Shown: in pieces, positions 36,118 to 44,033 of the stretch
Numbering within the stretch: position 1 is the stretch's first letter
How the letters are laid out: each line of letters starts with the position of its first letter
Assembly: GCF_013745115.1 (NCBI RefSeq)
Contig: NZ_CP051151.1
Span: 868,001 to 932,000 of the forward strand
Origin: Hujiaoplasma nucleasis
GTDB lineage: Bacteria; Bacillota_I; Bacilli_A; Izemoplasmatales; Hujiaoplasmataceae
Direction of reading: 5' to 3'
DNA length: 64,000 nucleotides
Notes under the pieces: model-generated
Databases searched by the model: none
Told to the model about the DNA's origin: nothing
Seen by the model: the letters and a program-made list of their open reading frames with translations, nothing else
Program-made: the position numbers and the translations under genes

Positions 36118-37149
36118 TTAATGTTGTGTATTTCCCCATTGGATGATATTCGCTGCCCATACATAACCAATACCAGCAGCGATCATACAAACCACTGACC
36201 CATCTTTCACTTTCTTCTCTTCTAAAGCCTTATGTAAAGATAAAATTTGATCGACTTGACCAATATGACCATAATCTTCTAAATATATGGTTTGATCTTC
36301 TCTTAATCCAAGTTCATCTAGCATATATTGATGACCTGATCTTTTAATATGAAGAATGGCTAAATAATCTATATCTTTTCTTTCTTTACCAGATTTCTCT
36401 AAAGCTTTATCAATACATTCAAACCAATTAGGCATAGACACTTCATTTAAACGATTTTTCATTTTCACAGGATCCATCAATCTCAGAGATTTATAAGCCA
36501 CATCAACATTTTCTTTTGTGATAGGGTTTACAATACCACCAATTTCTACACCAGCTGTTCTCGCTAATGAACCATCAGCAATCACATGTGAACCCAATAG
36601 TAAATTCTTGCCATAATTCTTCTTTAAGATGATGGCACCACCACCTGCGCCAAGGTTATACATCATTGACATATGCTTGTCAGTAAAGTCAACGAAATCA
36701 CCGTTTCTATAACCACCAACAACCATAACCACATGTACATCATCATCAGCGATCAACATATCTTTAGCCATTTTCATAGCTGAAACAGTTGTACAACAAC
36801 GATTAGCAACATCAATACCCCAAGCGTTTTTCGCACCAATTTTATCTTGAATGTATAAGGCTGAAGTGGTTAATGGATACTCTTTCCATTCTTCACCTAC
36901 ACCAATAATGACATCAATGTCCAATGGATCCATTCCTGTATTTTCTAAAGCATTCAAAGCCGCTCTGACACCCATTTCTTGGGTGCCATCATTATCTCCT
37001 GGAATGCTTTTCTTTTTAATCCCTAACTTTTCAACTACAGCTTCTTCAGCCCAAACCCCATTGGTTTTTTCAGCGATTTCAGAAGCTGTCATCCATTGAT
37101 CAGGAATATATATACCTGTACCTACGATTCCCACCTTAGGTTTATTCAT
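36118..37149 (-). CDS. KAS III-like condensing enzyme of atypical active site
   Basis: 343 residues of the FabH/thiolase superfamily: PKVGIVGTGIYIPDQW, MTASEIAEKTNGVW, Cys in WGIDVANRCCTTVSAMKMA, a GAGGGAIILKK segment, and C-terminal IAAGIGYVWAANIIQW. Where FabH has HQAN this protein has ILHIKRSGHQYM, and where FabH has YGNTSAAS it has EDYGHIGQVD. The second catalytic residue (His) is kept but the Asn is replaced. Reaction is therefore uncertain: condensation, thioester transfer or hydrolysis are possible. Lies between the SDR and importer genes of one operon. Confidence 0.75.
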   Translation of the reverse strand: MNKPKVGIVGTGIYIPDQWMTASEIAEKTNGVWAEEAVVEKLGIKKKSIPGDNDGTQEMGVRAALNALENTGMDPLDIDVIIGVGEEWKEYPLTTSALYIQDKIGAKNAWGIDVANRCCTTVSAMKMAKDMLIADDDVHVVMVVGGYRNGDFVDFTDKHMSMMYNLGAGGGAIILKKNYGKNLLLGSHVIADGSLARTAGVEIGGIVNPITKENVDVAYKSLRLMDPVKMKNRLNEVSMPNWFECIDKALEKSGKERKDIDYLAILHIKRSGHQYMLDELGLREDQTIYLEDYGHIGQVDQILSLHKALEEKKVKDGSVVCMIAAGIGYVWAANIIQWGNTQH

Positions 37150-37174
37150 AATATCACATCTTTCTAATATAAAT

Positions 37175-37894
37175 TTATAATCTCATACCACCGTTAACAT
37201 TGATTGTTTGACCAGTAATATATGAAGCATCATCACTCGCTAAGAATAAAGCAACTTTTGCTATTTCTTCAGGTTGACCTAAACGTTTTAACATGGTTAA
37301 TCCAGCGAATTGGTCTAATAAGTCTTGAGGTACTGTTTTTAAAATATCTGTCATCACATATCCAGGTGCAATAGCATTCACTCTTACAGGAACACCTTTT
37401 CTTGCAAATTCTTTAGCCCAAGTCATGGTTAAACCTAATACACCGGCTTTAGTCGCTGAATAATTGGCTTGACCGATATTACCAAAGACACCCACTACAG
37501 AAGATATATTGATGATTGATCCTCCACCAATAGCTTCCATTTGTGGTCCAATATATCTGGTTAGATTAAAGACACCTTTTAAGTTAACATCAATAACCAA
37601 GTCCCATTGTTCATCAGTCATTTTTCTTGTCATAGAATCTCTAGTAATACCAGCATTATTGACCAATATATCAATACGACCATATTTTTCTATGGTTTGA
37701 TCATAGAATTTTTTACAGCCTTCAGTATCTGTAATATTTAACTTATAGCCTTCAACATTTTCGTGTTCATATTTTAATTCGCCCATATCGACAGCGATGA
37801 CTTTAGCACCTTCATTGGCTAAAGCTAATGATATTTCTTGCCCAATACCTTGAGCTCCACCTGTAACAACAGCGATTTTATCTTTTAATTTCAT
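37175..37894 (-). CDS. SDR-family 3-oxoacyl/acetoacetyl reductase
   Basis: 239 residues. VVTGGAQGIGQEISLAL cofactor motif, DILVNNAGITRDSM, catalytic Ser in GGSIINISSVVG and Tyr/Lys in NYSATKAGVLGL, then VNAIAPGYVMTDI and GQTINVNGGMRL. This is the FabG/PhaB pattern; the latter reduces acetoacetyl-CoA with NADPH. The thiolase gene 10 nt upstream favours acetoacetyl-CoA as substrate here, an inference. Confidence 0.92.
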   Translation of the reverse strand: MKLKDKIAVVTGGAQGIGQEISLALANEGAKVIAVDMGELKYEHENVEGYKLNITDTEGCKKFYDQTIEKYGRIDILVNNAGITRDSMTRKMTDEQWDLVIDVNLKGVFNLTRYIGPQMEAIGGGSIINISSVVGVFGNIGQANYSATKAGVLGLTMTWAKEFARKGVPVRVNAIAPGYVMTDILKTVPQDLLDQFAGLTMLKRLGQPEEIAKVALFLASDDASYITGQTINVNGGMRL

Positions 37895-37904
37895 ATTCTT
37901 CTCC

Positions 37905-39110
37905 TTATCGTTTAATTAAGATAGCAGTTCCCATACCGCCACCAATACACAAACTAGCTAAACCAGTTTTTAAATCTCTTTTGATCATTTCATGAATTAA
38001 AGTTACAACGATTCTATTACCAGAAACTCCAACAGGATGTCCTAAAGCAATGGCACCACCATTCACATTGGTTTTATTTAAGATATCTTCTTTTTTCACA
38101 CCATGTTCTTCAACTAATTCATGAATAACTCCTAATGATTGTGAAGCAAAGGCTTCATTCAATTCAATTAAATCAACATCTTTTAAAGACATATTAGCAT
38201 TATTTAATAAATGTCTAATAGCAGGTACAGGACCCATACCCATATAATTAGGATCTACCCCACCTTGACCAATATCAACAATTTCAGCCAAGACATTTAA
38301 GTTATATTTCTTAACTGCTTCTTCACTGGCAATAATAGTGAATGAAGCCCCATCATTAATACCAGAAGATGAACCAGCAGTAACACTACCATCTTTTTTA
38401 AAAGCAGTTCTTAATTTACCTAATATTTCAGGAGTTGTTGAACGATTCGGATATTCATCAGTATCAAAAATGATTTGACCTTTTCTAGTTTGAATTTTAA
38501 TTGGAACAATTTCATCTTTAAACTTACCTTGGTCAATAGCTTTAATAGCCCTTTGTTGAGACTCATAAGCAAAAGCATCTTGTTCTTCTCTAGTGATTTG
38601 ATATTTATCAGCGATATTTTCAGCAGTGATACCCATATGCATATCACCAAAAGCATCAGTTAAAGCATCATATAACATATGATCTTTCATTTCCATATGC
38701 CCCATTTTTCTTCCGCTTCTTATAGAACCATCTACCAAGAAAGGAGCCCCAGACATAGACTCTACACCACCAGCAACGACGATATCAGAAAAACCGGCTT
38801 GGATACCCATATAAGCATTCATCATCGTTTTCATACCTGAACCACAAACCATATTTAATGAATAAGCAGGTACTGTTTCAGGAATTCCTGCGGTCATTGA
38901 TATTTGACGAGCAATACCTTGGCCTAGATTTGCAGGTAAAATATTACCAACAATCACTTCAGAAATTTTTTCAACAGGTACTTTTGTTTCATCTAATAAT
39001 TCTTTTAAAACTTGAGCACCCATTTCTCTTGGATGAACATCTTTTAAAGATCCTAAGAATGCACCAATAGGACTTCTTTTAGCCCCAACAATAAAAACTT
39101 TCTTTTTCAT
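37905..39110 (-). CDS. Acetyl-CoA acetyltransferase (thiolase)
   Basis: 401 residues. Begins KVFIVGAKRSPIGAFLGSL. Nucleophile Cys in LNMVCGSGMKTMM, His in NGGAIALGHPVGVSGNR, second Cys in SLCIGGGMGTAIL; GGVESMSGAPFL is also diagnostic. Degradative/biosynthetic type II thiolase that joins or cleaves acetoacetyl-CoA. First gene of the TetR-facing operon; RBS AGGAGG. Confidence 0.95.
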   Translation of the reverse strand: MKKKVFIVGAKRSPIGAFLGSLKDVHPREMGAQVLKELLDETKVPVEKISEVIVGNILPANLGQGIARQISMTAGIPETVPAYSLNMVCGSGMKTMMNAYMGIQAGFSDIVVAGGVESMSGAPFLVDGSIRSGRKMGHMEMKDHMLYDALTDAFGDMHMGITAENIADKYQITREEQDAFAYESQQRAIKAIDQGKFKDEIVPIKIQTRKGQIIFDTDEYPNRSTTPEILGKLRTAFKKDGSVTAGSSSGINDGASFTIIASEEAVKKYNLNVLAEIVDIGQGGVDPNYMGMGPVPAIRHLLNNANMSLKDVDLIELNEAFASQSLGVIHELVEEHGVKKEDILNKTNVNGGAIALGHPVGVSGNRIVVTLIHEMIKRDLKTGLASLCIGGGMGTAILIKR

Positions 39111-39142
39111 TCAAAAACCTCCTATAAAATTTTAATAATGTG

Positions 39143-39164
39143 AATATGAATAATTGTTCATATT
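39143..39164. promoter_or_regulatory. Perfect inverted repeat, candidate TetR-family operator
   Basis: Arms AATATGAA and TTCATATT with a 6-bp centre, placed right at and after the predicted transcription start of the thiolase operon. Its size and position suit binding of the divergently encoded TetR-family protein. Confidence 0.65.
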
Positions 39165-39172
39165 TCATAATC

Positions 39173-39202
39173 ATTATAATCAAATTTACCCTAAAAAGTC
39201 AA
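39173..39202 (-). promoter_or_regulatory. Promoter of the thiolase-Liv-CoA-transferase operon
   Basis: Minus-strand TTGACT (39197-39202), 18-bp spacer, TATAAT (39173-39178), with the inverted repeat just downstream. Confidence 0.75.
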
Positions 39203-39292
39203 GCGCTTTCACTCATTTTGCCAACAATAAAAAATAAATCATAATTCTTTATCATTCAAATTGTCAATTTATATAAGATGTAAAGGATAGAC

Positions 39293-39321
39293 TTGTAATT
39301 TAAAGACTTATGCTTTACAAT
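39293..39321 (+). promoter_or_regulatory. Promoter candidate of the TetR-family gene
   Basis: TTGTAA (39293-39298), 17-bp spacer, TACAAT (39316-39321), about 15 nt before the chosen start. Confidence 0.45.
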
Positions 39322-39336
39322 AAAACCGGTGATAAT

Positions 39337-39930
39337 ATGAAAGAAACTTTTAGACGCGCAAAAACTAAAGTCGGTGAAAAATCATTTAATAAAATAATCA
39401 AAGCTGGTAAACAGCTTTTTGCTAAGTCTGGATATCATTCGACTTCAATCAATGATATTATTGCCAAAGCCAATGTGGCTGTAGGCACTTACTACATATA
39501 TTTCAATTCTAAATTAGCTCTTTATCATTACCTTTTAGATGAATACCAAGAAAAAATTAGACAAGCTGCTAGAATCGCCACTAAAGATTTAACATCAAGA
39601 AAAGACATCGAGAGAGCCGGTCTAAAAGCCTTCATTATGTATGTGATAAAAGAACCACTAGCCTATAAACTCATTTGGGAATCATTATTTGTTGATCAAA
39701 AATTATTCATTGACTATTATTCAACTTTCTCAAAATCATATGTTCAAAATCTACAAAAATACGGTGATGTTAGAGAAGACATCGATTTAGAAACAGTATC
39801 TTATATACTTATGGGTATTGCTAATTTTGTTGGTTTACAAATTCTCTTTAAAAACAAAGCAAATGAAAAAGATGTTGATTTTGTTGTTGAAGAATCCATG
39901 AAATTATTAGACAAAGGTTTATTTAAATAA
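39337..39930 (+). CDS. TetR-family transcriptional regulator
   Basis: 197 residues. N-terminal helix-turn-helix: FNKIIKAGKQLFAKSGYHST, then SINDIIAKANVAVGTYYIYF. The ligand domain contains LLDEYQEKIRQAARIA and DLETVSYILMGIANFVG, similar in style to fatty-acyl-CoA-responsive FadR-type members. ATG 39337 is preceded by GGTGAT; an upstream in-frame ATG has no RBS. Divergent from the acyl-CoA operon with 200 nt between them, so most likely its local regulator, with an acyl-CoA a plausible inducer. Confidence 0.92.
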   Translation: MKETFRRAKTKVGEKSFNKIIKAGKQLFAKSGYHSTSINDIIAKANVAVGTYYIYFNSKLALYHYLLDEYQEKIRQAARIATKDLTSRKDIERAGLKAFIMYVIKEPLAYKLIWESLFVDQKLFIDYYSTFSKSYVQNLQKYGDVREDIDLETVSYILMGIANFVGLQILFKNKANEKDVDFVVEESMKLLDKGLFK

Positions 39931-39944
39931 GAAAATATTAACAA

Positions 39945-39975
39945 AAGAAAAGAGCGATTTATCGCTCTTTTTTAC
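39945..39975. terminator. Bidirectional terminator
   Basis: Nine-bp stem AAAGAGCGA/TCGCTCTTT with a four-base loop. T-rich on both strands, so it closes the TetR gene (+) and riboswitch operon 2 (-). Confidence 0.88.
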
Positions 39976-41483
39976 TATTTTGTATATTCATCGAATGTAT
40001 CCATATTCCATGGACTTTTCCTAACCATCTCTTTAGCAGTATCCACATCTACAGGTTGTGAGAAATAAAAGCCTTGCATGAACCTAACACCCCATTCAGA
40101 CATCTTTTTAATCATCTCAGTATTCTCTACACCTTCAGCAATAACAATCTTATGATTGTCTTTAGCTGCTTTAACTACCCTGTATATATCTTCTGATAAG
40201 GGATCATTATCCATAACCATTAATAAGTCATTTCTTGGAATCTTATAGATATTTGCCGCAACATCTTGCATATGATCAGCCAATTCAAAATTATCTCCAT
40301 TATCATCAATAGCTACCCTAAAACCATATTTTCTAAATTCATGTAAATTAGTCATGGCTACGTGATTTTTGTTAATTGAAAAATAATCAAGAACTTCAAA
40401 TGCAAAATTATCTGGTTTCATACCATATTTACTGGTTAAATCATAAAACTTTCTAGCCAAATCATCAATATATAATTGCTTAGGACTTAAATTAATAGAA
40501 ATAAATAATTGCCTAATCCTAAACTCTTTTAACCAATCACTGTATTTCTTAACCACTCTCTCAAAGCCCCACAGACCAAACCAAGTAATATCTCCGGTTA
40601 AATCCATGACATTTAAGAACTTACCAGGAGGTAAAATTCCCATTTCAGGATGTTGCCATCTAAGTAAGGATTCTAAACCTATAATCTTTCCTGTTTTAAC
40701 ATCTACGATAGGTTGATAATATAGTAAAAATTCTTCATTATCAATGGCATTTTTAATTTCTTCATAATAAGAAATATTAAATCTTTCTTTTTCAATTAAG
40801 TCTTGTGAATATAAGTGATATCTCGCCTTACCTTCTTTTTTAGCAACATAAACTGCTAGATCTGCGTTTTTTAACAAACCATCTGCGTCAATCCCATCAT
40901 AAGGGAAAACCACAACACCTATGGACGCTGTCACAGAGATATCATCAACTTTTAAAGGTTCATTAACAACCGATAATAGTTGGTCACCCAATTGAGCAAT
41001 GACTTCATTGTTGACTTGTCCCATGTAATAATAAAGAAATTTATCTTTTTCTAAGTGTCCAGAAATATTCTTTTGATCAGAGAACTTATTTAATCGCTTA
41101 TCCATTTCGCTGGTAATCTTATCAATGGTTTTTTGGTCATATTTTTCAACCAATTGTCTAAAATCATCAATATCAATACTATATAGGATTCTTAAGTCCC
41201 CTTCTTTGGTTTGTTTGATATCTTCATTAATTCTATCCTTTAAATTTGATGAAGTCACAATTTTATTTTTAGAAAATAATTTAAATTCCTTCTTTTCTTT
41301 AATGGCCTTGGTTTCTTTGTTGATGGCTTGCCTTTCTTTTCTTTCCATACGTAAATGGTTAATAACATTTCTATATAAGAAAAATAAAGCTGCAGTTGAT
41401 ATAACCACGATTAAAATAGCCACCACAATTTCATATGGTTTAGCTTGTCCAACCGTTTGTTCTAAAGTATATAAGATGTTCAT
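39975..41483 (-). CDS. GGDEF-EAL protein with degenerate GGDEF
   Basis: About 502 residues. One N-terminal membrane helix (residues 18-38) and a charged linker are followed by a GGDEF-fold domain in which the active loop reads GHLEKDKF, so cyclase activity is not expected. The EAL domain retains most ligands: ESL in place of EAL (GLESLLRW), Asn in ISINLSPKQL, Glu in FEVLDYF, AIDDNGDNFE, AEGVENTEM and MQGFYFSQP. LKIDKSF is replaced by YKIPRND, so phosphodiesterase activity is doubtful and a c-di-GMP-binding or signalling role is possible. Two adjacent ATGs (41486, 41483) follow AGAGGTGG; the second has better spacing. Last gene of riboswitch operon 2. Confidence 0.88.
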   Translation of the reverse strand: MNILYTLEQTVGQAKPYEIVVAILIVVISTAALFFLYRNVINHLRMERKERQAINKETKAIKEKKEFKLFSKNKIVTSSNLKDRINEDIKQTKEGDLRILYSIDIDDFRQLVEKYDQKTIDKITSEMDKRLNKFSDQKNISGHLEKDKFLYYYMGQVNNEVIAQLGDQLLSVVNEPLKVDDISVTASIGVVVFPYDGIDADGLLKNADLAVYVAKKEGKARYHLYSQDLIEKERFNISYYEEIKNAIDNEEFLLYYQPIVDVKTGKIIGLESLLRWQHPEMGILPPGKFLNVMDLTGDITWFGLWGFERVVKKYSDWLKEFRIRQLFISINLSPKQLYIDDLARKFYDLTSKYGMKPDNFAFEVLDYFSINKNHVAMTNLHEFRKYGFRVAIDDNGDNFELADHMQDVAANIYKIPRNDLLMVMDNDPLSEDIYRVVKAAKDNHKIVIAEGVENTEMIKKMSEWGVRFMQGFYFSQPVDVDTAKEMVRKSPWNMDTFDEYTK

Positions 41484-41492
41484 CATCCACCT

Positions 41493-44033
41493 CTATTCAT
41501 TCTTGCTGGCTAAGACATCAACACGTTTGTTTCTAGCCACCTTGTAAAATTGTTCAATATATTCAACAGTTTCTTCAACTGTTAAAGGTTTACTCATTAA
41601 ATATCCTTGGAAAATATCTGTTGAAATTTGTTTTAAATACTCATATTGACTCTTATGTTCAACACCCTCAGCTATAACCTTCATATCCAAGTTATGTACC
41701 AAGTTAACGATGGTCCCAACAATTCTATTTTCCTTCTTGGTATCTAATATACCATCGATAAATGATTTGTCAATTTTAAGGTTATCGAAGGCTATATTTC
41801 TTAAATAAGTCAATGATGCATAACCCGTACCAAAGTCATCGAGCGAGAACCTAATGCCCATTTGATGTAATTCTTCAATTTTATCATCTAAGGCAATGGT
41901 TGATTTAATAAAAATACTTTCAGTAAGTTCTAAGGTCAAATAATTCGGGTTAATATCTGTTTCTTTAACAATAGATTTAACTATATCTACATAATCATTT
42001 TGAAGTATCTGTATTAATGAAACATTTACAGATATAACAAATTCTTTTTCAAATCTTTTTCTTAAAGCCACTTGCATCTTACAAGCTTCCCTTAATATCC
42101 ATGTACCAATAGGAATAATTAAATAGTTTTCTTCAGCATTGGCAATAAATACTTCTGGAGAAATATTTCCTAAGACAGGTGAAGCCCACCTAGCAAGTGC
42201 TTCAAAACCATAGATTTCAGATTGTTTATCGATTAATGGTTGATATTTTAAGAAAATCTCTTTTTTCTCTAAAGCTTGTGCCAATTGTTCTGATACTTCA
42301 GCTTGGTATGAAATTTCTTGTGAAATTTTATCATTATAGAAAATCACTTGTTTTTTATCTGTGTTTTTATCTTTAAATATGGATATATCACATTTCTTAA
42401 TTAACTCATCTAAATGATAATCATCAGTAGGATAAGTTGCTATACCTGCAAATATTTTAATTTCAGACTTAATATAGTTCACGACAATTGGTTGTTTAAA
42501 TCGTGTGACGATTCGACTAACTTTATCTCGAACCTCAGCTAAATTTTTGAAATTAGGAATAATATAAATTAACTCATTACCACCATTAGAATATAAATAT
42601 TCATCATCGGAAATAATCAATTGAATTTCTTCTGCGATGGCTTTGATTAAAGAATCACCCATCATTTGGCCTTTAATAATAATGATATCTTTTAAGTTAT
42701 CTACTTGCAATAAACAAACTGCTGTTTTTTTATCGCCCTTAAGTAAGGTTTGATTGATTTCTTTTGTCACTGCAGATTTATTTTTTAAACCCGTGAGTGG
42801 ATCATATGCGAAATTATCATAAATCAGTTTTACTTGTCTATCAATTTCCTCTGACATAAGGTTAATCGCGTCAGCGATTTCTCTAATTTCATTATTTTCA
42901 TAAACCTTTGCTTGGACTTGATAATTTCCATTTTTTATTTCATCAATTGAGTGAATGATATCATGTAAAGGTTGTAGGGCTTTTTTTACACGCACATTTA
43001 TTAATATACCCATAATCACAATTAAAAGCGAAACAACCGATAAGGCAATAATTAACAAAATCTCAAATGGTAAAACTTGAGAATCATGGACTAAAACAAT
43101 CACTTCCCAGTTAAAATCTTCTATTTGATTGTATGTAATAATGTAATTATTATCAAAAGCATCTAAAGATAAAAGTTGATCTGTTCTTCCATTAATAATC
43201 TTTGCGATGCCTTGATCATCAAAACCATTTTCTTGGTCAATCCTAGAAAAATCTTCAAGGTCTTTAAGTAAATAATCTTGGTAAGAATCATCTGTGAAAT
43301 AAACAAAATCAGCTTGATTATCTCTGTAAGATAAAACAAGAATATCATTATCACTTGCTTCAACTAAAGTATTGAAATAATCCTCAAAATATACCATGTC
43401 CAATGCGACACCTATATAAGCAATCGTTTGTCCTTGTAAATCAAAAATCCTTTGAACATAAGAAATTCGTGTGGTATTACTTAAGTCTTGACTATAAGGA
43501 TTGGTCAGGATATGACTTTGGTTCTCCATTTGGCTATACCATTCCCTATCAGCTAAAATCCATCCCTCATCAGCACCTAAGACTTGGCCATCACTGGTAA
43601 TCAAACAGCCTGTAGTCTGACCCAAGCAACTATCTTCTACAGCTATAAAAATAGAAGCGTAAGCTGAATCATTATGGTGATTTAGTGTATTGTTCATAAT
43701 TAACATAACTTTTTCATATAAAGAATAATTAGGGTCTGTTTCAGGAATTACAGGATCATTACCTGCATTAATATACTCAATATAATTAATCATATCTGTT
43801 GATAATGCCATAGCATTTGCATCCTGTTGGATACCTTGCAACATATGTTGACTCGAATTAAGAACAAAGTCGGTTTCAGTTTCAACATATCTTTCTTTTA
43901 AATCATTGGCAATCACAGAAAACAAAAACATTCCAATAAAGACGACTATAATGAGAAAAAGTGCGTCTATAAAAATAGTAAGACCCACAATTCTCCTAGT
44001 CAAAGAATATCTTTTTTGTGATTTATTATTCAT
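41493..44033 (-). CDS. Sensor c-di-GMP phosphodiesterase (Cache-like, HAMP, degenerate GGDEF, EAL)
   Basis: 846 residues. Two membrane helices (about 15-40 and 325-345) enclose a 280-residue extracellular Cache-like sensor with a pair of Cys (DSCLGQTTGCLI). HAMP follows (about 345-400), then a GGDEF-fold with GGNEL near residue 486 (the metal-binding Asp replaced), then a complete EAL domain: GFEALARW, SVNVSLIQI, LTLELTES, SLDDFGTGYA, LKIDKSFIDG, IAEGVEHK, FQGYLMSKPL. All known catalytic residues are present, so it should degrade c-di-GMP. Start 44033 overlaps the giant gene by 8 nt. It is cotranscribed under the c-di-GMP riboswitch at 52732. Confidence 0.93.
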   Translation of the reverse strand: MNNKSQKRYSLTRRIVGLTIFIDALFLIIVVFIGMFLFSVIANDLKERYVETETDFVLNSSQHMLQGIQQDANAMALSTDMINYIEYINAGNDPVIPETDPNYSLYEKVMLIMNNTLNHHNDSAYASIFIAVEDSCLGQTTGCLITSDGQVLGADEGWILADREWYSQMENQSHILTNPYSQDLSNTTRISYVQRIFDLQGQTIAYIGVALDMVYFEDYFNTLVEASDNDILVLSYRDNQADFVYFTDDSYQDYLLKDLEDFSRIDQENGFDDQGIAKIINGRTDQLLSLDAFDNNYIITYNQIEDFNWEVIVLVHDSQVLPFEILLIIALSVVSLLIVIMGILINVRVKKALQPLHDIIHSIDEIKNGNYQVQAKVYENNEIREIADAINLMSEEIDRQVKLIYDNFAYDPLTGLKNKSAVTKEINQTLLKGDKKTAVCLLQVDNLKDIIIIKGQMMGDSLIKAIAEEIQLIISDDEYLYSNGGNELIYIIPNFKNLAEVRDKVSRIVTRFKQPIVVNYIKSEIKIFAGIATYPTDDYHLDELIKKCDISIFKDKNTDKKQVIFYNDKISQEISYQAEVSEQLAQALEKKEIFLKYQPLIDKQSEIYGFEALARWASPVLGNISPEVFIANAEENYLIIPIGTWILREACKMQVALRKRFEKEFVISVNVSLIQILQNDYVDIVKSIVKETDINPNYLTLELTESIFIKSTIALDDKIEELHQMGIRFSLDDFGTGYASLTYLRNIAFDNLKIDKSFIDGILDTKKENRIVGTIVNLVHNLDMKVIAEGVEHKSQYEYLKQISTDIFQGYLMSKPLTVEETVEYIEQFYKVARNKRVDVLASKNE

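Noticed and set aside
36118-37894. Fatty-acid synthesis cluster (FabH-FabG)
   Set aside because: No acyl carrier protein, FabD, FabF or FabZ nearby, and the FabH-like active site is altered; the thiolase points to CoA thioesters.
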